Positions 35,401-41,120 of a DNA stretch of 64,000 nucleotides are shown one piece after another; within the stretch, counting starts at the first letter, position 1; each line of letters begins with the position of its first letter. Source of the stretch: Palaemon carinicauda. Its lineage: Eukaryota > Arthropoda > Malacostraca > Decapoda > Palaemonidae. A program made the position numbers and the translations under genes. Under the pieces are notes generated by a model. That model was not told where the DNA came from, made no database searches, and worked only from the letters and a program-made list of their open reading frames with translations. The stretch spans positions 50,151,465 through 50,215,464 of the forward strand of contig NC_090768.1 of the NCBI RefSeq assembly GCF_036898095.1. The letters run 5' to 3'.

Positions 35401-38066
35401 TTTACGGGATGCTCATCTTGACACTGTCCATATTAGATATCTAATAGTTTGGAGATACAAGGTACATTTAGGTTGAAGAGTCATTGTGGAATGTTCTCCT
35501 CCTCCTCCCGTTGTCTTTTTAATCTCTGGATGGGAGGAAAATGGCTAATTATTATCATTATTATTATTATTATTATTATTGCAAGCTAAGCTGCAGCCTT
35601 AGTTGGTAAAGAAGGATGCTATAAGCCCAAGGGCTCCAACAGAGAAAATTAGCCCAGTGTGGAGGGAAACGTGGAAATAAATAAACTGCAAGAGAAGTAA
35701 GGAACAATCAAAATAAAATATTTTAAGAACGGCAACAACATTGAATTGGATCTTTCATATATAAACTGAAAGAAAAGAGGAAGAGAAGAAAGATGAAATA
35801 GCGTGCCCGAGTGAACCCTCAAGCATGAAAACTCTAATGTAATGCAGAGGCTATGGCACTACCCAACACTAGAGAATAATGGTTTGATTTTGGAGTGTCC
35901 TTCTAAAAGAGCTGCTTACTATAGCTAAAGAGCCTCCTCTACCCTTAACAAGAGCAAAGTAGCTACTGGACATTTACAGTGCAGTAGTTAACCCCTTGAG
36001 CAAAGAAGAATTGTTTGGTAATCTCAGTGTTGTCAGGTGTACAAGGACAGAGGAGAAGTGTAAAGAATAGGCCAGACTATTCAGTGTATGTGTAGGCAAA
36101 GGAAAAAGGAGCCTACCCAACACAAGGGGACCAATAGTCTTCTCATAAATTGTAAATTTTAATGATGATGGTAATTGCTATGCTATCCTGAGAGTACAGC
36201 TTCTCAATGGTACACAAATTCATCAAATTCACAATTTCAACAAATATTCTTTGAATAAGTGAGGACTCCATACTTAGCAGCTGTGTGTCATTCTTATAAA
36301 AGTAGGTGTGTAAAGTGGTTGAAAAGTAAATCCAAGGACAGTTATGGGTACAGTTCAAGCATGATTAAGGGTGCATTAATTTTCTTTTTATTCATACTTT
36401 CTCTCAATAGTTCTACAGCATCAAAGACATATTTGGTTGAGGCAGAATGGTATTTTCTGAACCCTTCTCTCAACTTATAAAATGCATTATAGTAGGACAA
36501 CTAGGAAACAACATTCTTAAATAGCAGCAAGAGCCACATTGGATTTGTATGCCTGGGTTTTATGATGGATGAGCACCTATAGCATCAGCTTCCCATCCAG
36601 ATACTTGCTCATTTTCTCCTATAGCTACTTCAAGATATTAGCACAGCAGGCTCCAGTGACTTTGTTAGGCAGTAATCTACCAGTAGCATTCTTCTACATC
36701 CCAAAATATCAAGGCCATAACCTTCCATGTAGACATTACTGTTTAAGGAGCTGGAAATCCTTGGTATTTTCATTTATTCGCTGTTCTTTAGCCTGGCTGA
36801 AGTTTTTTAACCGAGAGATAAATCAAGACCATCATAAAAGATAGCAAGGCTGTTGCTTAAAAAGTTTCACCAAAGCTGCGTCTGATCAGTTCTAAGAAGT
36901 TTTGTGAACCCATAAGCTGAAACTTTCATCATTTTTACATTGTTGTGAATAACTGTATGGACACATTCCTGGGTGATACCAAGATACCCAAGCGTTGAGA
37001 TGTAAAGCACTCCGTTGACCAACAAGCTGTAAATTATCATGTCATTGACTATGTCCATTTATTTGACTCAGTTTTCTATAACAGAACAAAAAGAAATATC
37101 AAATTCAAGCTTCAGCTAAGTGAATTAAACTGGAATTGTGTAACTCATATCCTTCAACCATAGGCCTCAAACTTATCAGTCCCCTGTCATGTTTTAATCA
37201 TTTTCTAAAGGTTAATAATACTGTATCCAACAATTTTTAGGACCACAAAACTTGATAATGTTGAAGATTATGTATTAATATTTTATAATTATTATTTAAA
37301 GTTTAAAATTATTTTCCAAATATTCATAAAGGAAATAATTGTAATTGGTCAAATAGTAACCAAAAGAATGAAAGATTAACAAGATCTGATAATTTAATTT
37401 CCTTCTGTCCACATTGAGAAAGTTCATCAAAAACTAGATTGTGATATATGTAACAATGCTAAATTTCAGCTTAGTTTTCATATCAAAATTAGCTTTAGCA
37501 AACTTGAAGGTTTTAAAGAATAATACAACGGGGTATTATATTAATATGGCTTGCATATTCATGAAGAAGAAACATCCATTGATGGATTAATATTGAAGTG
37601 TGCCTTATATTTTCCAGAACCGCAAATCACTGGTGTAAGGAAAACATTGACCAGTACAGACCCTATAAGTCAGTCCATTACACCAACAAAGTCTAGTTCT
37701 AAAGATAGTGATGGATATAGTTCAGACACAGATGTCGATGACCCTGATGTAGAGGAGGTTGATACCGATGAAGAGAATTTTAGAAAAACGCCAACACAGA
37801 AACGCAAGATCACAAGTAAACTGGATAAGTTCCCAGTACAATTCAATGACTCCCAAGATAGTCTATTTAACGATAGCCTTGAAGCCGAGCTATATTCTAA
37901 AGATTTTGAAAGTAAGAAGCAAAAGGTGTTAGGTGGAAAACAAAGCAAGGCTGTAAAGGAAAGAGACTCCAATGGTAAAACGAGTCACTCGGTGCCTGAA
38001 GTTTCATCTTCATCAGATGCTGTTCAAATGGACACGCAACGCTCTATTATTGATGAGTTGTTTTAA
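4838..38066 (+). CDS. XRCC4: DNA repair protein XRCC4 (five coding exons, four introns)
   Basis: XRCC4 is the nuclear scaffold of non-homologous end joining. It binds DNA ligase IV through its coiled coil and XLF through its head. Exons 4838-4954, 7975-8211, 23581-23692, 27866-28012 and 37618-38066 sum to 1062 nt, or 353 codons plus stop, close to the usual 330-340 residues. Intron phases are 0, 0, 1, 1 and every junction is GT-AG. The head domain is residues 1 to about 118, the predicted coiled coil about 119-205, and the rest is an acidic tail with a basic QKRK patch and a DELF end that recalls the DLFDEI end of vertebrate XRCC4. Introns of 3.0, 15.4, 4.2 and 9.6 kb carry DIRS elements 1, 2 and 3, all in the gene's orientation. 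No exon is interrupted, so the gene is likely functional. Confidence 0.88.
5203..5645. repeat. Complex foldback (inverted-repeat) element
   Basis: The arm from about 5203 to 5350 (containing AGCGGCC, ACTTAGAATACGACAGTGTA, TGTAGGTTAGGTTAG) is found reversed at about 5415-5555. A second inverted pair sits across it: the stretch with GGAGCCTTTGTAT near 5350-5410 is reversed at about 5565-5635. The whole block could fold into a branched hairpin. It lies in XRCC4 intron 1. No coding capacity is seen. Confidence 0.7.
5871..6317. repeat. 63-bp minisatellite, about seven units
   Basis: Units of 63 bp (TATCTTGAATTTCCTTTATG ... GGTTTGTAGGTTTC) are repeated with few differences. Because 63 is a multiple of three, the array stays open on both strands (21-residue repeats), but there is no start context, no splice partner and it lies in XRCC4 intron 1. 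I treat it as non-coding. Confidence 0.85.
6862..7171 (+). mobile_element. MITE-like element, TTAACCCTTTTACCCCC termini, copy 1
   Basis: About 310 bp beginning TTAACCCTTTTACCCCC and ending GGGGGTAAAAGGGCTAA, so the ends are inverted repeats. The inside has the subrepeat GTACTGGTACGT / GTACCGGTACGT. It has no ORF. A second copy in the opposite orientation lies at 7489-7792. Confidence 0.75.
7489..7792 (-). mobile_element. MITE-like element, TTAACCCTTTTACCCCC termini, copy 2
   Basis: This is the reverse complement of the copy at 6862-7171, with small differences. The two lie 317 bp apart in XRCC4 intron 1, so the pre-mRNA could form a long hairpin of about 300 bp. Confidence 0.75.
7975..8211 (+). 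CDS. XRCC4: XRCC4 coding exon 2 (residues 40-118)
   Basis: The acceptor is CAG at 7972-7974 and the donor is AAG/GTAATG. The exon finishes the head domain: the end (FGRRGKFALEK) aligns with the vertebrate RLGSFNLEK just before the coiled coil, and EYMTLIHKA aligns with the GELRKAL helix. A second acceptor at 7945-7947 would add nine residues in frame. I prefer 7975 because it gives an ungapped match across the exon junction (GFSVKLGTDS against GFVITLTDG). Confidence 0.85.
8296..8544. repeat. Left copy of a ~248-bp direct duplication flanking DIRS element 1
   Basis: The segment from GTTAATTGAATTCTAG to GGTCAGTAATTTAG recurs at 23281-23528 with roughly a dozen or more differences by eye. This copy ends exactly where element 1 begins (TTGTTCC at 8545). 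The other copy begins exactly where element 1 ends. Confidence 0.9.
8714..12677 (+). pseudogene. gag: DIRS element 1 gag region, frameshifted
   Basis: The Gag-like product is spread over several frames, so it is broken. The N-terminal piece (8714-9406) carries a Cys box with the spacing C-x2-C-x4-C-x5-C-x2-C at residues 72, 75, 80, 86 and 89, the same spacing as in elements 3 and 4. The middle (9289-11550) codes for Arg/Ser/Pro-rich repeats in changing frames (RQRSP-type units around 10020-10870). The C-terminal piece (11817-12677, 286 codons) ends in a basic Gly/Arg-rich tail and has an internal duplication of 30 bp at about 12272-12340 (LKRRDAVTEKF twice). Gag of DIRS elements is thought to bind the element RNA. 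Confidence 0.75.
10020..10870. repeat. GC-rich degenerate short-unit repeats inside element 1 gag
   Basis: Units built on GCGCTCTCCTGCTCGTCAGC recur with drift through this stretch. One ~65-bp piece with GATCTCCTGCTCGTCAGCGC occurs twice (about 10170 and 10230). They account for the Arg/Ser/Pro-rich Gag middle and for the many spurious open frames on both strands here. Confidence 0.7.
12616..13902 (+). pseudogene. DIRS element 1 reverse transcriptase, broken by a stop and a frameshift
   Basis: The RT fingers and palm are clear: GGWRPVIDLSALN, LDLKDAYFQIPI, FGLSTAPQVFTR and the catalytic YLDDW with Asp residues 233-234 counted from 12616. An in-frame TAG at 13411-13413 stands where elements 2 and 4 have Glu (the NLEKS / NFEES position), and the same frame continues after it. 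Near 13820 the frame shifts in a G-run, so the RNase H is split between frames. RT copies the element RNA to DNA. The overlap with the end of gag is typical of the layout in this window. Confidence 0.85.
13793..15598 (+). CDS. DIRS element 1 tyrosine recombinase (YR), open; domain from about 14540
   Basis: The frame is open for 601 codons, but the first ~250 are antiparallel shadow of RNase H/MT; the recombinase proper starts near 14540. The core-binding part is SAGVYQAKWRVFCGWC. The catalytic set is visible: Arg415 in SAKRVSELHGL, His541 and Arg544 in AHDVRGIATS, Trp in AGVWKRQTTF, and the nucleophile Tyr577 in AHYLQDV (numbering from 13793). YR integrates the circular DNA copy by strand exchange. 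Its own start codon is not clear and expression may depend on the overlapping upstream frame. No inactivating change is seen in the domain itself. Confidence 0.85.
   Translation: MTLFSDASKKGGGPHSHPEGLRPLVRIRKVPTHQPARNEGRVSGSSTVPTDPGGPLRGGDERQHHSSGLYQQAGRYLFTTAIPSCSRDSEVVRSPLDNTISSLHSWQEECARRQSEQGTSDSEYRVVFGSSDSQQSPDFVGFPDGGPVRDSLEFQATSVLLPSPGPQGSLARCFPTAVGQHRCVRLPTVLSDEKGAQQDQTIGQRVYDPDSSAMASRGMVPGTSERTSPTTRATQTATLQHLPQSRSLASVSRLETIQRILTERGFSQQVAERMSRHLRKSSAGVYQAKWRVFCGWCRGRGISPLDATIPAIAEFLVYLREEMRLSVSAVKGYRSALSLAFRLKGVDISSSLELSLLIRSYELTCSQSEVRPPPWNVVRVPRALKRPPFEPLRQASDRHLTWKTAFLLALASAKRVSELHGLSYDIAHSRGWGEVTFRFVPEFVAKTQNPGVPDPRFDSFRVTSLRSVTSDPDHLLLCPVRSLRRYLKRTAAVRPRVQALFVSTGRTKRRVTKNTISAWIRRVIHHALNPAPPPSRRPRAHDVRGIATSLAFKRNFSVTQVLQAGVWKRQTTFTAHYLQDVTHRSLDTFSIGPVVAAQQLV
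13824..14729 (+). pseudogene. DIRS element 1 RNase H and methyltransferase-like region
   Basis: This continues the RT polyprotein in another frame. It has the RNase H middle (LEMKAVYLAL, VVVMSDNTTVVAY, GKRNVLADSLSRA) but the first catalytic Asp segment (FSDAS) lies in a different frame upstream of the shift at about 13820. It is followed by the methyltransferase-like block PTVDLFATALN ... VYAFPPF, whose FPPF resembles the (D/N)PP(Y/F) motif of N6-adenine methyltransferases. Such a Dam-like domain is known from DIRS elements. The frame then overlaps the start of the YR frame for about 200 nt and ends at 14729. Confidence 0.8.
16074..16175. repeat. DIRS element 1 internal complementary region (ICR)
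   Basis: 16074-16117 is the reverse complement of the left end (TTGTTCCATAACC...) and 16118-16175 is the reverse complement of the right end. Together they match the junction of the circularised element. The ICR therefore defines the true ends: left start at 8545, right end GTCAT(T) at 23279-23280. Confidence 0.85.
16176..16405. repeat. DIRS element 1 right inverted terminus, interrupted by element 2
   Basis: This stretch is the reverse complement of the left terminus (shared TAGCTATTT, ACTACCCC...CTAGTTAGC, TACGCC/GGCGTA blocks). It stops at ...AAAAATACAA, where element 2 begins. The missing part (ATTATCTCC...) is found directly after element 2 at 23260. Confidence 0.85.
16640..17700. other. 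Unassigned 5' part of element 2
   Basis: AT-rich sequence between the left terminus and the gag remnant. It has a (GA)n tract at 17361-17410 and two look-alike GAGAGTATgaACTCTC / GAGAGTATagACTCTC hairpin words near 16741 and 16811. No coding match to element 4 is seen, so the Cys-box part of gag is absent. Confidence 0.5.
17714..19297 (+). pseudogene. gag: DIRS element 2 gag remnant with in-frame repeat expansion
   Basis: 17714-17965 matches Gag residues of element 4 downstream of its Cys box (RASRPPSPGPLASSQAQ, GSAGLDRRT). The rest is Pro/His-rich, mainly made of the 159-bp tandem units at 18057-18900, and ends with a Pro/Gln-rich part (18821-19297). The N-terminal Cys box is missing and frames change several times, so it cannot make a normal Gag. 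Confidence 0.75.
18057..18900. repeat. 159-bp tandem repeat array inside element 2 gag
   Basis: GTCGGGCTGAGAGTGTTGCA starts at 18301, 18460, 18619 and 18778, exactly 159 bp apart. A divergent first unit starts at 18057 and carries extra 45-60-bp subrepeats (CCTGCACCGGTGGTGCACC type). Units 1 and 3 share CACTAGCTGCACCCAGTAGC while units 2 and 4 have CACTCGCTGCACCCAGTCGC, so the array grew by copying a two-unit block. The unit is a multiple of three. Confidence 0.9.
19408..19625. repeat. 12-bp-type repeats (CATGCTCTGCATACAG) in element 2
   Basis: Imperfect tandem copies built on GCATGCTCTGCATACA and TCAGCATGCTCTG run for about 200 bp. They sit where element 4 has the end of gag and the start of RT. 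All frames stay open here only because of the repeat. Confidence 0.8.
20159..21335 (+). pseudogene. DIRS element 2 RT C-terminus, RNase H and methyltransferase-like remnant
   Basis: The piece enters RT just at the catalytic region (DDWLLRAPTSRRC), so everything N-terminal of it is lost. It continues through the RT thumb and RNase H (FSDASDTGWGA; CKELLAVHLAL) to a frameshift near 20870. The remainder (20964-21335, another frame) has ADRLSRKG and the MT-like block, where the expected Asp of TIDLFATS is Val (TIVLFATS) but FPPF is kept. It ends at a stop at 21333-21335. Clearly non-functional. Confidence 0.85.
21322..22543 (+). pseudogene. DIRS element 2 tyrosine recombinase, frameshifted
   Basis: The N-terminal part (from about 21470 to 22074) includes TIKGYRSMLAAVFRH and the first catalytic Arg in ATGKRVSEIHAF. 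A T-run around 22031-22038 shifts the frame. The C-terminal part (22103-22543, 146 codons) holds HEVRAVATS with the His-x-x-Arg pair, the YWRSKSVF Trp, and Tyr in ASFYLKDV. All catalytic residues remain but are split over two frames. Confidence 0.85.
22929..23019. repeat. DIRS element 2 internal complementary region (ICR)
   Basis: 22929-22965 is the reverse complement of the left end and 22966-23019 of the right end, joined as in a circle. It fixes the ends of element 2 at 16406 and 23259. Confidence 0.85.
23281..23528. repeat. Right copy of the ~248-bp duplication flanking DIRS element 1
   Basis: Matches 8296-8544 over its full length. It starts directly after the last bases of element 1 and ends 52 bp before XRCC4 exon 3. 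Confidence 0.9.
23581..23692 (+). CDS. XRCC4: XRCC4 coding exon 3 (residues 119-155 and first base of 156)
   Basis: The acceptor is TTTTCAG at 23574-23580 and the donor is G/GTAATC (phase 1). It codes for the first half of the predicted coiled coil (FKDAVKEILNGAVQDLD, then RAQKLAGELDKESK) that follows the head and in vertebrates binds ligase IV. It keeps the XRCC4 frame with exons 2 and 4. Confidence 0.85.
24005..24445 (+). repeat. TAA-tailed retroposon, 5'-truncated copy
   Basis: Starts at CCCAAGGGGTTAACTA and ends with the family 3' end (TTTTCCAACTAGGGTT ... AGCAAGTAATAATAATG). It lies in XRCC4 intron 3. Confidence 0.8.
24446..25313. other. XRCC4 intron 3, nothing recognised
   Basis: AT-rich sequence without a gene, clear repeat family or RNA. 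Short ORFs here have no support. Confidence 0.5.
25314..25870 (+). repeat. TAA-tailed retroposon, near full-length copy
   Basis: Begins with the family 5' end (CACCAGCTACCCGTTGAGAT) and ends in TAGCTTAGCTAGGAATAATAG. The middle has lost a part before the 3' end compared with the copy at 60963. Confidence 0.8.
25871..27200 (+). pseudogene. Old DIRS-like left end and gag remnant
   Basis: At about 26150-26180 one frame reads Cys-x5-Cys-x2-Cys followed by KSWSS, matching the second half of the Gag Cys box and the following SW of element 1 (CSECREWSTSQW). A stop lies just upstream in that frame. The rest (to about 27.2 kb) is Ser/Pro/Glu-rich in broken frames, as in DIRS Gag middles. No RT or YR is found. 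Assignment is tentative. Confidence 0.4.
27866..28012 (+). CDS. XRCC4: XRCC4 coding exon 4 (residues 156-204 and first base of 205)
   Basis: The acceptor is TTTTCAG at 27859-27865 and the donor is CAG/GTATGT (phase 1). The sequence LAAKSVQEKESFEKEIYGK and INAKKLRIKHL aligns with the vertebrate coiled-coil segment that contains EALETDLYKRF and LNEKKTKIRSL, including the conserved K-K-x-(K/R)-I pattern. This is the strongest local match to XRCC4. Confidence 0.88.
28013..28658. other. XRCC4 intron 4, first part
   Basis: Nothing recognised between exon 4 and the left end of DIRS element 3. Confidence 0.5.
28994..31121 (+). pseudogene. gag: DIRS element 3 gag, broken
   Basis: The N-terminal part (28994-29440) has the Cys box C-x2-C-x4-C-x5-C-x2-C (ICVKCRGKSCSFGDRCKEC). 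The frame then shifts (29448-30050, Arg/Gln/Ala-rich) and shifts again (30234-30677), where the conserved Gag core PRSPPSEF ... SSKRALKLMGAWL is read. A TAG at 30675-30677 interrupts that core; the same frame resumes at about 30678 with VWYETGE and runs to the C-terminal part ending 31121. No intact Gag can be made. Confidence 0.8.
31031..33281 (+). pseudogene. DIRS element 3 RT-RNase H-methyltransferase-like polyprotein, broken
   Basis: RT begins in the frame starting 31031, is stopped by TAG at 31553-31555 at a Glu position (element 4 has HQEVSLLL), continues to about 31820, and then shifts frame to reach the catalytic YLDDW (about 31972-31986). Further shifts split the RNase H (FSDASNSGWGA at about 32465; ADRLSRG at about 32795) and the MT-like block (LIDLFATS; VYAFPPF, 32889-33030), whose frame stays open to 33281. 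At least three breaks, so it is inactive. Confidence 0.85.
32792..34306 (+). CDS. DIRS element 3 tyrosine recombinase, intact frame; domain from about 33225
   Basis: The open frame has 504 codons. The first ~145 overlap RNase H/MT in another frame and are probably not YR. The N-terminal SAM-like core-binding domain includes RVYQSKWEVFREWC and TIKGYRSMLATVFRH. Catalytic residues are Arg310 (ATAKRVSKLHAF), His435 and Arg438 (AHEVRAVATS), a Trp in TFWRSKSVF, and the nucleophile Tyr471 in SHYVKHV. The end (VVGEGSTTPFP) matches the end in elements 2 and 4. In element 4 a nonsense codon stands where this copy has the Glu of KNELP. It is the best-preserved recombinase in the window apart from element 1. 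Confidence 0.88.
   Translation: MRTGSAGGPSSSHRVDATSGRLQESVAVMGSSPHRSVCNLQDKETGNVLLSSSGSRGSSHRRVPVRLDTHGCVCVSTIQVPIQSGAKVCISQGDQDDPNCSFLAVKSLVHGGTGVDSGRAEKPSDKSRSSQTAPFGKKSPKPPSSTSKCLQTIEKLARSRGFLKEATKAIARARRASTIRVYQSKWEVFREWCRANSVSSSNTSITQIADFFLDLRNKRNFSASTIKGYRSMLATVFRHRNLYLSNNKDLQDLLRSFETSKRCHQVSPAWNLDVVLRFLMSDRFEPLHLATFKNMTLKTLFLVNLATAKRVSKLHAFSKNIGFRNGKAICSLQQGFLAKNELPFRPWPKSFEITNLYDIVGDEIEKVLCPVRALRVYLDRTKSFRGSSEALWCAVKKPLQPLSKNALSFFIRLLIREAHSQCDEPDLRLLKVRAHEVRAVATSVAFKQNRSLQSIMDATFWRSKSVFVSHYVKHVQTLYEDCYTLGPFVAANTVVGEGSTTPFP
34672..34773. repeat. DIRS element 3 internal complementary region (ICR)
   Basis: 34672-34719 is the reverse complement of the left end, and 34720-34773 of the right end. 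Confidence 0.82.
34995..35548. other. XRCC4 intron 4, middle part
   Basis: Nothing recognised. Slightly more GC-rich than the rest of the intron but without an open frame that could be supported. Confidence 0.45.
35549..36130 (-). repeat. TAA-tailed retroposon copy
   Basis: (ATT)n at 35554-35580 is followed on the + strand by GCAAGCTAAGCTGCAGCC and the family body to GGCAAAGGAAAAAGGAGCC at about 36113, so the sense strand is minus. Confidence 0.8.
36131..37617. other. XRCC4 intron 4, last part
   Basis: AT-rich intronic sequence without recognised repeat, RNA or coding exon. The acceptor of exon 5 (TTTTCCAG) closes it. Confidence 0.5.
37618..38066 (+). CDS. XRCC4: XRCC4 coding exon 5 (residues 206-353, stop)
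   Basis: It joins exon 4 in phase 1 and codes for the disordered, acidic, Ser/Thr-rich tail: a DSDGYSSDTDVDDPDVEEVD stretch with likely CK2-type sites, a basic QKRKITSK patch that may serve nuclear import, and the C-terminus SIIDELF. The composition and the short acidic/hydrophobic end agree with vertebrate XRCC4. Stop TAA at 38064-38066. Confidence 0.8.
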
Positions 38067-38660
38067 AGTATCTGATTGATTGAGCTATTAGGATATTGTG
38101 AATCTGGACCAAAGATTGCTTTTGCAAGTGATAGTCAGTCGCCTAACCAAAATTACCAGTACTAAACAGTGTACGGTACTGGAGTAAAATGGAAAAAACT
38201 GATAGTTTGTATTTTATGAACTATTTAAAAATGACTGTGAATAATAGTAACTGATTCATATATTTAAAGTACAATTCATTTGAAATATCTTGATGTATAA
38301 TTATTGAGTACAATGTTTAGAGGTCAACATGTTATAAATAACAATGTGGAGATTGTGGTGCTTTGTCAACAGCCGATGCCTTTTGACTATTTTTTATATC
38401 TTTTTGTACCGTATTTACAAAAATGCTATAGCAATACATATTTCTGATGATTTATTTGTATTTCAGAGGAAAAGAAAAGTTATAGATATTTTATTGATTT
38501 ATTTCTAGAAATATATACCCATTACAGAGTTAATATAAACAAATTTGTTGATTTTTATAAGTACTATACCTGTACCATTTTCTTATGTAGATGTTATATA
38601 CTGTGCAAAACTTTATAACATAAATCATAATCAAGAAAACTATTAATAAAGTTAACTTAT
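38067..38660 (+). other. XRCC4: Probable XRCC4 3' untranslated region
   Basis: AT-rich sequence after the stop with an AATAAA at 38645-38650 as the likely poly(A) signal. Confidence 0.5.
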
Positions 38661-38739
38661 GATTTCTTTCTTTATATTAATCTCTGTACTGAACTCAACT
38701 CGGGCCTTTTTTTAATATGTGGAATCTTGTTAAAATACT

Positions 38740-39290
38740 GTTTGTTCCAACACTTAGTACTTACCTCGAACTACTTTCTTAGGAGTATCAGGGATCTCCT
38801 CCCAACTGACCAGAATTTTGTGTAGTTTACCCCACCTCCGTTTTCTATGCGGGGGAACCTCTGGCGGAGTGATACGCGCCATGAGGCAACCCGGGGTCAG
38901 AGAGCGTGCTCGCTCAGGTCTCGACCTCCAGTAAGTTTTCTGGTCGTGTCGTGATAACATCTCTCCGCGCTCTCCTTACCCAGTGCGACCCTTTGTGTCC
39001 CACGCGGTCCCCACGTGGTCCTCTCGTGTTCATACCTTACCGTACCCTTTCCCTCTGTGTTCCTGTGTCTTGTGGTGCTTTACTGGTTGGTTATGGAGCA
39101 TCCCCGTCGTTGCCCCGGGCCTATGGCCGGTAAATCCTGTGGGGCTTTTCTGTCCAAATCGGAAGTCGACCCCCACTCCTTGTGTTCGACGTGTAGGGGC
39201 AGTGTGTGTTCCCTTGCAGCCACGTGTCCGGAGTGTGAATCCTTAAATATACTGAACACCAACCACTATGCTGAATAAAAATATTTACTT
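38740..39290 (+). pseudogene. DIRS 5' fragment with gag N-terminus
   Basis: At about 39090-39245 a frame reads RRCPGP ... and the exact Gag Cys-box spacing C-x2-C-x4-C-x5-C-x2-C (LCSTCRGSVCSLAATCPEC). This is closer to element 1 (CPGLSGRPCGTF) than to elements 2-4. The similarity stops just after it, so only the left end of an element is present. GC content is high against AT-rich flanks. Confidence 0.7.
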
Positions 39291-39527
39291 CATAAGGTGG
39301 CACGTTTTTATGGCTGTGAATCCTTGCATAAATAAAATGTAGAGGTTTTGTTGATTTTCCATCAGCTGTAGGCTATATCAGTTCTTTGTGAATGGTTGTG
39401 TTTATTATCTTTCACACTAAGATACCAGTTTGTAGCTAAGAAGAAGCAATTAGGTTATCTTCCGGATTTTTTTAAAGATATCTGTAAATAATTTCTTATA
39501 TTGAAACTTTGTTCATTTCTTAGGTTA

Positions 39528-39723
39528 CTATAGTCCATTTCTTTTAGCGAGGTAGATATTCACCGACTCACAACGGTGCCCTTTTATCTCGGAAAAGTTT
39601 CCTGATCGCTGATTGGTTAGAATTATCTTGTCTAACCAATCAGCGATCAGGAAACTTTTCCGAGCTAAAAGGGCACCGCTGTGAGGCAGTGCAAATCTGC
39701 CTCGCTAAAGAAATCGACTATAG
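39528..39723. mobile_element. Foldback MITE, copy 1
   Basis: A 196-bp near-perfect palindrome. Its ends are CTATAGTCCATTTCTT and the reverse complement, and the centre is AATTATCTTGTC between arms ending ATCAGGAAACTTTTCCGA. The terminal TA may be the target duplication of a Tc1/mariner-type element. No ORF. A second copy is at 49938-50134. Confidence 0.85.
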
Positions 39724-39734
39724 AAGGGGATTAA

Positions 39735-40085
39735 ATACTCCGATGGACATTTCCCAATATTTCTTAGAAGTTCCACAGGTACATTAGTGTAAAAAATATT
39801 CAGATGGATATTTCCCAATATTTCTAGGAAATTCCACAGGTACATTAGTGTAAAAAATATTCGGATGGATATTTCCCAATATTTCTTAGAAATTCCACAG
39901 GTACATTAGTGTACAAAATATTCAGATGGATATCTCCCAATATTTCTTAGAAATTCCACAGGTACATTAGTGTACAAAATATTCAGATGGATATCTCCCA
40001 ATATTTCTTAGAAATTCCACAGGTACATTAGTGTAAAAAATATTCAGATGGATATCTCCCAATATTTCCTAGAAACACCACAGAT
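39735..40085. repeat. 61-bp minisatellite, about six units
   Basis: Units of the type GATGGATATTTCCCAATATT ... CCACAGGTACATTAGTGTA, with a few substitutions, directly after the MITE. Confidence 0.9.
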
Positions 40086-40737
40086 ACTTATATAGAGTAC
40101 ATTTTAAAGTGTTTTCTCCTGAACACAATTGTACTTCTCCAGGAAAGTGGGGAGCTTTTAACACTGTGTTTATTCTCATGTGGCTGATTGCAACCAGGTG
40201 ATAACCAGTTTTGATTTTCCGACGATTTTACTGAATTATCGAAGTGCTTCTTAATCGTATGATATTGTATTATGGGTATATTATCTTCAGTTTAGAATCT
40301 GGCTTTGACAGATAATATGTTTAAAGGAAATATGTTCTTGCGATACACTTTTAGATCCCATCAATTATATTGCAGTTACCCTTCATAGTGAATGCAATTT
40401 CAGCCTCACTTGAATTGGTTTAATTGCTGCCTTTTACTTAATCAGAAAGCATTTCAACAGTTTCTAGGGTCTTTTTTAATGGTTCAAAGACAGTCCAGGG
40501 AATTTTTCTAGTAAAATTTGTGTAATATTAAAGGTAATGTTTGCATTTTTGTGGTTTTTTGGCTTAATTTGGTGATTATGTGGGCTTTTTTAAGACATTC
40601 ATCTTCTATTTAGCATTTACTTGAGTAGGCAAATAATTCAATAATTGGAGGTGTATTCTGGTGAAGATGGAAGACATACAGTATGTATATTGTGTGTTAA
40701 TTCAAGTCGTGTTAGTGTGATGTAATACTTTTGGGAT
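40086..40737. other. Intergenic, nothing recognised
   Basis: AT-rich sequence before the left end of element 4. Confidence 0.5.
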
Positions 40738-41120
40738 TTTTCAATATTAATCTTACCCGATAATCATGTAGCTGTCAACTCCGTTGCCCGACAGAATTCT
40801 ACGGACGGGATACGCCAGCGATCGCTATACAAGAGGGGGGTGTACTCACCAGCGCCACCTGTGGCCAGGTACTGCAGTACTTCTTGTTGACACCACCTCA
40901 ATTTTTCCTCTGTCGTGCTTCCGGCAAGACCTACATGGATACGCTTATAATTTTGGAGTCTTTGTTCACGGTTTTGGTGAAGTATTGCTCTGAGATTTCA
41001 GCTTTCGCTATACAGGAAGCTTTTCCCTTAGCTTAGATAGCTTTTGGATTAATTTTGATTAATGGTATAACGATCTTTGCTTTAATTTGGAAACCCCCCT
41101 TGATTGTTCTCTGATTCAAG

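Noticed and set aside
37670..37972. Minus-strand ORF of 100 codons
   Set aside because: It is the antisense of the acidic XRCC4 exon 5; the + frame joins the upstream exons in phase.
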